In this document: positions 22,675 through 22,688 of the stretch, piece by piece
Layout of the letters: every line of letters starts with the position of its first letter
Numbering within the stretch: position 1 is the stretch's first letter
Assembly (NCBI GenBank): GCA_001460835.1
Contig: CYKH01000977.1
Location: 21,802 to 44,489 of the forward strand
DNA length: 22,688 bases
Direction of reading: 5' to 3'
Source of the DNA: Bodo saltans
Lineage: Eukaryota > Euglenozoa > Kinetoplastea > Eubodonida > Bodonidae
Position numbers and translations under genes: made by a program
Notes under the pieces: model-generated
Told to the model about the DNA's origin: nothing
The model's input: the letters and a program-made list of their open reading frames with translations, nothing else
The model's database searches: none

Positions 22675-22688
22675 CATTTGCTTGAAGG

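Noticed and set aside
1-22688. tRNA, rRNA, CRISPR arrays, transposons or virus-like elements
   Set aside because: I saw no cloverleaf-like blocks, spaced identical repeats, terminal repeats, or reverse transcriptase, integrase or transposase motifs.

Overview
This window looks like nuclear DNA of a kinetoplastid protist. The strongest evidence is a paraflagellar rod protein (6768-8891); this family belongs to euglenozoan flagella. The layout agrees. All 14 gene units lie on the + strand, none shows an intron, spacing is a few hundred bases, and nearly every start codon is preceded by a long pyrimidine tract and an AG, as expected for polycistronic transcription resolved by spliced-leader trans-splicing. 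A free-living bodonid (Bodo-like) is my best guess, at low confidence; a trypanosomatid is not excluded.

Region 1-4.1 kb: the 3' part of a kinesin-light-chain-type TPR gene, still open at the left edge; a broken LRR-CC (F-box/LRR type) gene whose 3' flank is a mosaic of decayed LRR units; and a gene I read as mitochondrial ribosomal protein bL17m, followed in another frame, with an ATGA stop/start overlap, by a basic ORF that is probably its C-terminal extension.

Region 4.1-10.7 kb: a basic low-complexity protein, a membrane-anchored J-domain protein with an intact HPD and an insertion inside the J domain, the paraflagellar rod protein with an unusual N-terminal extension, and a RING-H2 protein.

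Region 10.8-18.0 kb: two large proteins of unknown function. The first (1098 aa) has a possible split PH-like fold and ends in about 110 residues of polyproline. The second (1120 aa) has a helical armadillo-like N-terminus and a folded C-terminal block.

Region 18.3-22.7 kb: a tandem pair of seven-TM CREST-superfamily proteins (TMEM8/PGAP6-like, putative lipid or GPI-anchor hydrolases), a protein resembling a catalytically dead endonuclease/exonuclease/phosphatase fold, a signal-anchored protein with a MANF/ARMET-like CxxC SAP-type domain, and a 78-aa protein. The window ends with the splice acceptor of a further gene.

The genes do not form one pathway; in kinetoplastids neighbours share a transcript, not a function. 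I see no RNA genes, CRISPR arrays or recognisable mobile elements. Several starts were moved downstream of the longest open frame, because only an ATG after the splice acceptor can be in the mature mRNA.
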